Below, one piece after another: positions 63,747-64,000 of a stretch of 64,000 nt of DNA. The notes under the pieces were generated by a model that did not search any database, had not been told where the DNA came from, and saw nothing but the letters and a program-made list of their open reading frames with translations. Location of the stretch: the NCBI GenBank assembly GCA_963719275.1, contig CAVRBT010000015.1:62001-126000 (forward strand). Reading direction: 5' to 3'. The position numbers and the translations under genes are program-made. Origin of the DNA: AC-32 sp963719275. Lineage in GTDB: Bacteria > Actinomycetota > Thermoleophilia > Gaiellales > Gaiellaceae. Within the stretch, counting starts at the first letter, position 1. Each line of letters begins with the position of its first letter.

Positions 63747-64000
63747 GCGTCGAGCAGCTCGCCGAGCTGTTCGAAGGCCGGACGCGGTTCGTCGAGCTGC
63801 TGGCCGCGCGCGAGAGCCCACTCGAGACCGCGCCGGAGGTGATCCGCGAGCTCGACGAGGCTGAGAAGCTCGAGGCGCTGAACGCCCATCCGGCGATCGG
63901 CGGCGGCCGGCTGTCCGCACGGTCGGCCGCGGAGCAGGGTGCGGAGGCCGAGCCTGGGGTCGCGACGGAGCTCGCTCACCTCAACGAGGTCTACGAGGAG
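63722..64000 (+). CDS. uraD: OHCU decarboxylase, cut by window end
   Basis: 93 codons are visible from an ATG at 63722, inside uraH. The sequence LSVEQLAELFEGRTRFVELLAAR begins like UraD, and EKLEALNAHPAIGG carries the catalytic histidine of the family. The protein normally has ~165 residues, so about the first half is seen. It decarboxylates OHCU to S-allantoin. The 25-bp overlap with uraH shows the two are made together. Confidence 0.9.
   Translation, partial: MRDLPRQLSVEQLAELFEGRTRFVELLAARESPLETAPEVIRELDEAEKLEALNAHPAIGGGRLSARSAAEQGAEAEPGVATELAHLNEVYEE

Noticed and set aside
1..64000. tRNA, rRNA, riboswitch or prophage/integrase genes
   Set aside because: I looked for cloverleaf-like and T-box/TPP/cobalamin-type features and for integrase or phage structural proteins and saw none; this cannot exclude weak or unusual examples without a search tool.

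Overview
This 64-kb window is very GC-rich bacterial DNA with dense, short-gapped gene runs, many GTG/TTG starts and many 4-bp stop/start overlaps. Its gene set is futalosine-type menaquinone genes, a b6f-like quinol:cytochrome c reductase with a cytochrome c fused to subunit IV, a GerW-like protein, a paaABCD operon and a three-subunit xanthine dehydrogenase. This fits a high-GC Actinomycetota, most likely a Thermoleophilia (Gaiella/Solirubrobacter-like) lineage. That placement is an inference from content; no rRNA or tRNA gene was seen.

Layout. 1-3.3 kb: a phosphodiester glycosidase (cut by the window start) faces a two-gene radical-SAM operon, one gene with an unusual CX8CX2C cluster motif and one MqnC-like. 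3.3-5.8 kb: a decayed MFS transporter, a cupin protein and the remains of an unknown gene. 5.8-19.6 kb (minus strand): an ABC exporter pair and then, read in transcription order, an AI-2E-type permease, a lone ABC ATPase, hemB, two small unknowns, ubiD, Rieske/cytochrome b/cytochrome c, ubiX, menG, a polyprenyl diphosphate synthase, a VOC protein and mqnA. Quinone synthesis and the enzyme that oxidises the quinol therefore lie together. 19.8-28.6 kb: an M23-like protein, a YmdB-like phosphoesterase, polytopic sugar/lipid-type membrane proteins, GtrA, a PRC-barrel protein, Pcm, a phosphodiesterase, a thioredoxin-fold protein and a secreted CHRD protein.

28.6-38.4 kb: one long minus-strand run (lipid kinase, DUF4129, MoxR, DUF58, then a 2-oxoacid dehydrogenase E1alpha/E1beta/E2 interrupted by a GNAT and an acetamidase). 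38.5-50.7 kb: a VOC protein and a 2'-5' ligase-like protein; a TetR regulator and a dehydrogenase divergent from paaABCD (phenylacetyl-CoA epoxidation); a phosphatase, DUF4389, a PaaG-like isomerase, HtrA, a frameshifted LtrA, GerW, two more crotonases and a small EthD protein. 50.9-55.6 kb: a frameshifted secreted M36 metalloprotease and two DMT transporters. 55.6-64 kb: purine catabolism, with xanthine dehydrogenase on minus and adenine deaminase, an 8-oxoguanine-deaminase-like enzyme, a kinase-like protein, HIU hydrolase and OHCU decarboxylase (cut by the window end) on plus.

The most unusual layer is non-coding. Several families of small structured repeats recur: a 150-bp element, found twice just upstream of start codons, whose terminal stem covaries between copies; a two-hairpin element around the polyprenyl synthase and cytochrome genes; REP-like bipartite hairpins, one form amplified four times in tandem between the divergent purine genes and also present inside the 5' end of paaD; and a 12-bp tandem repeat. 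Four genes carry frameshifts, so either real decay or assembly indels must be considered.
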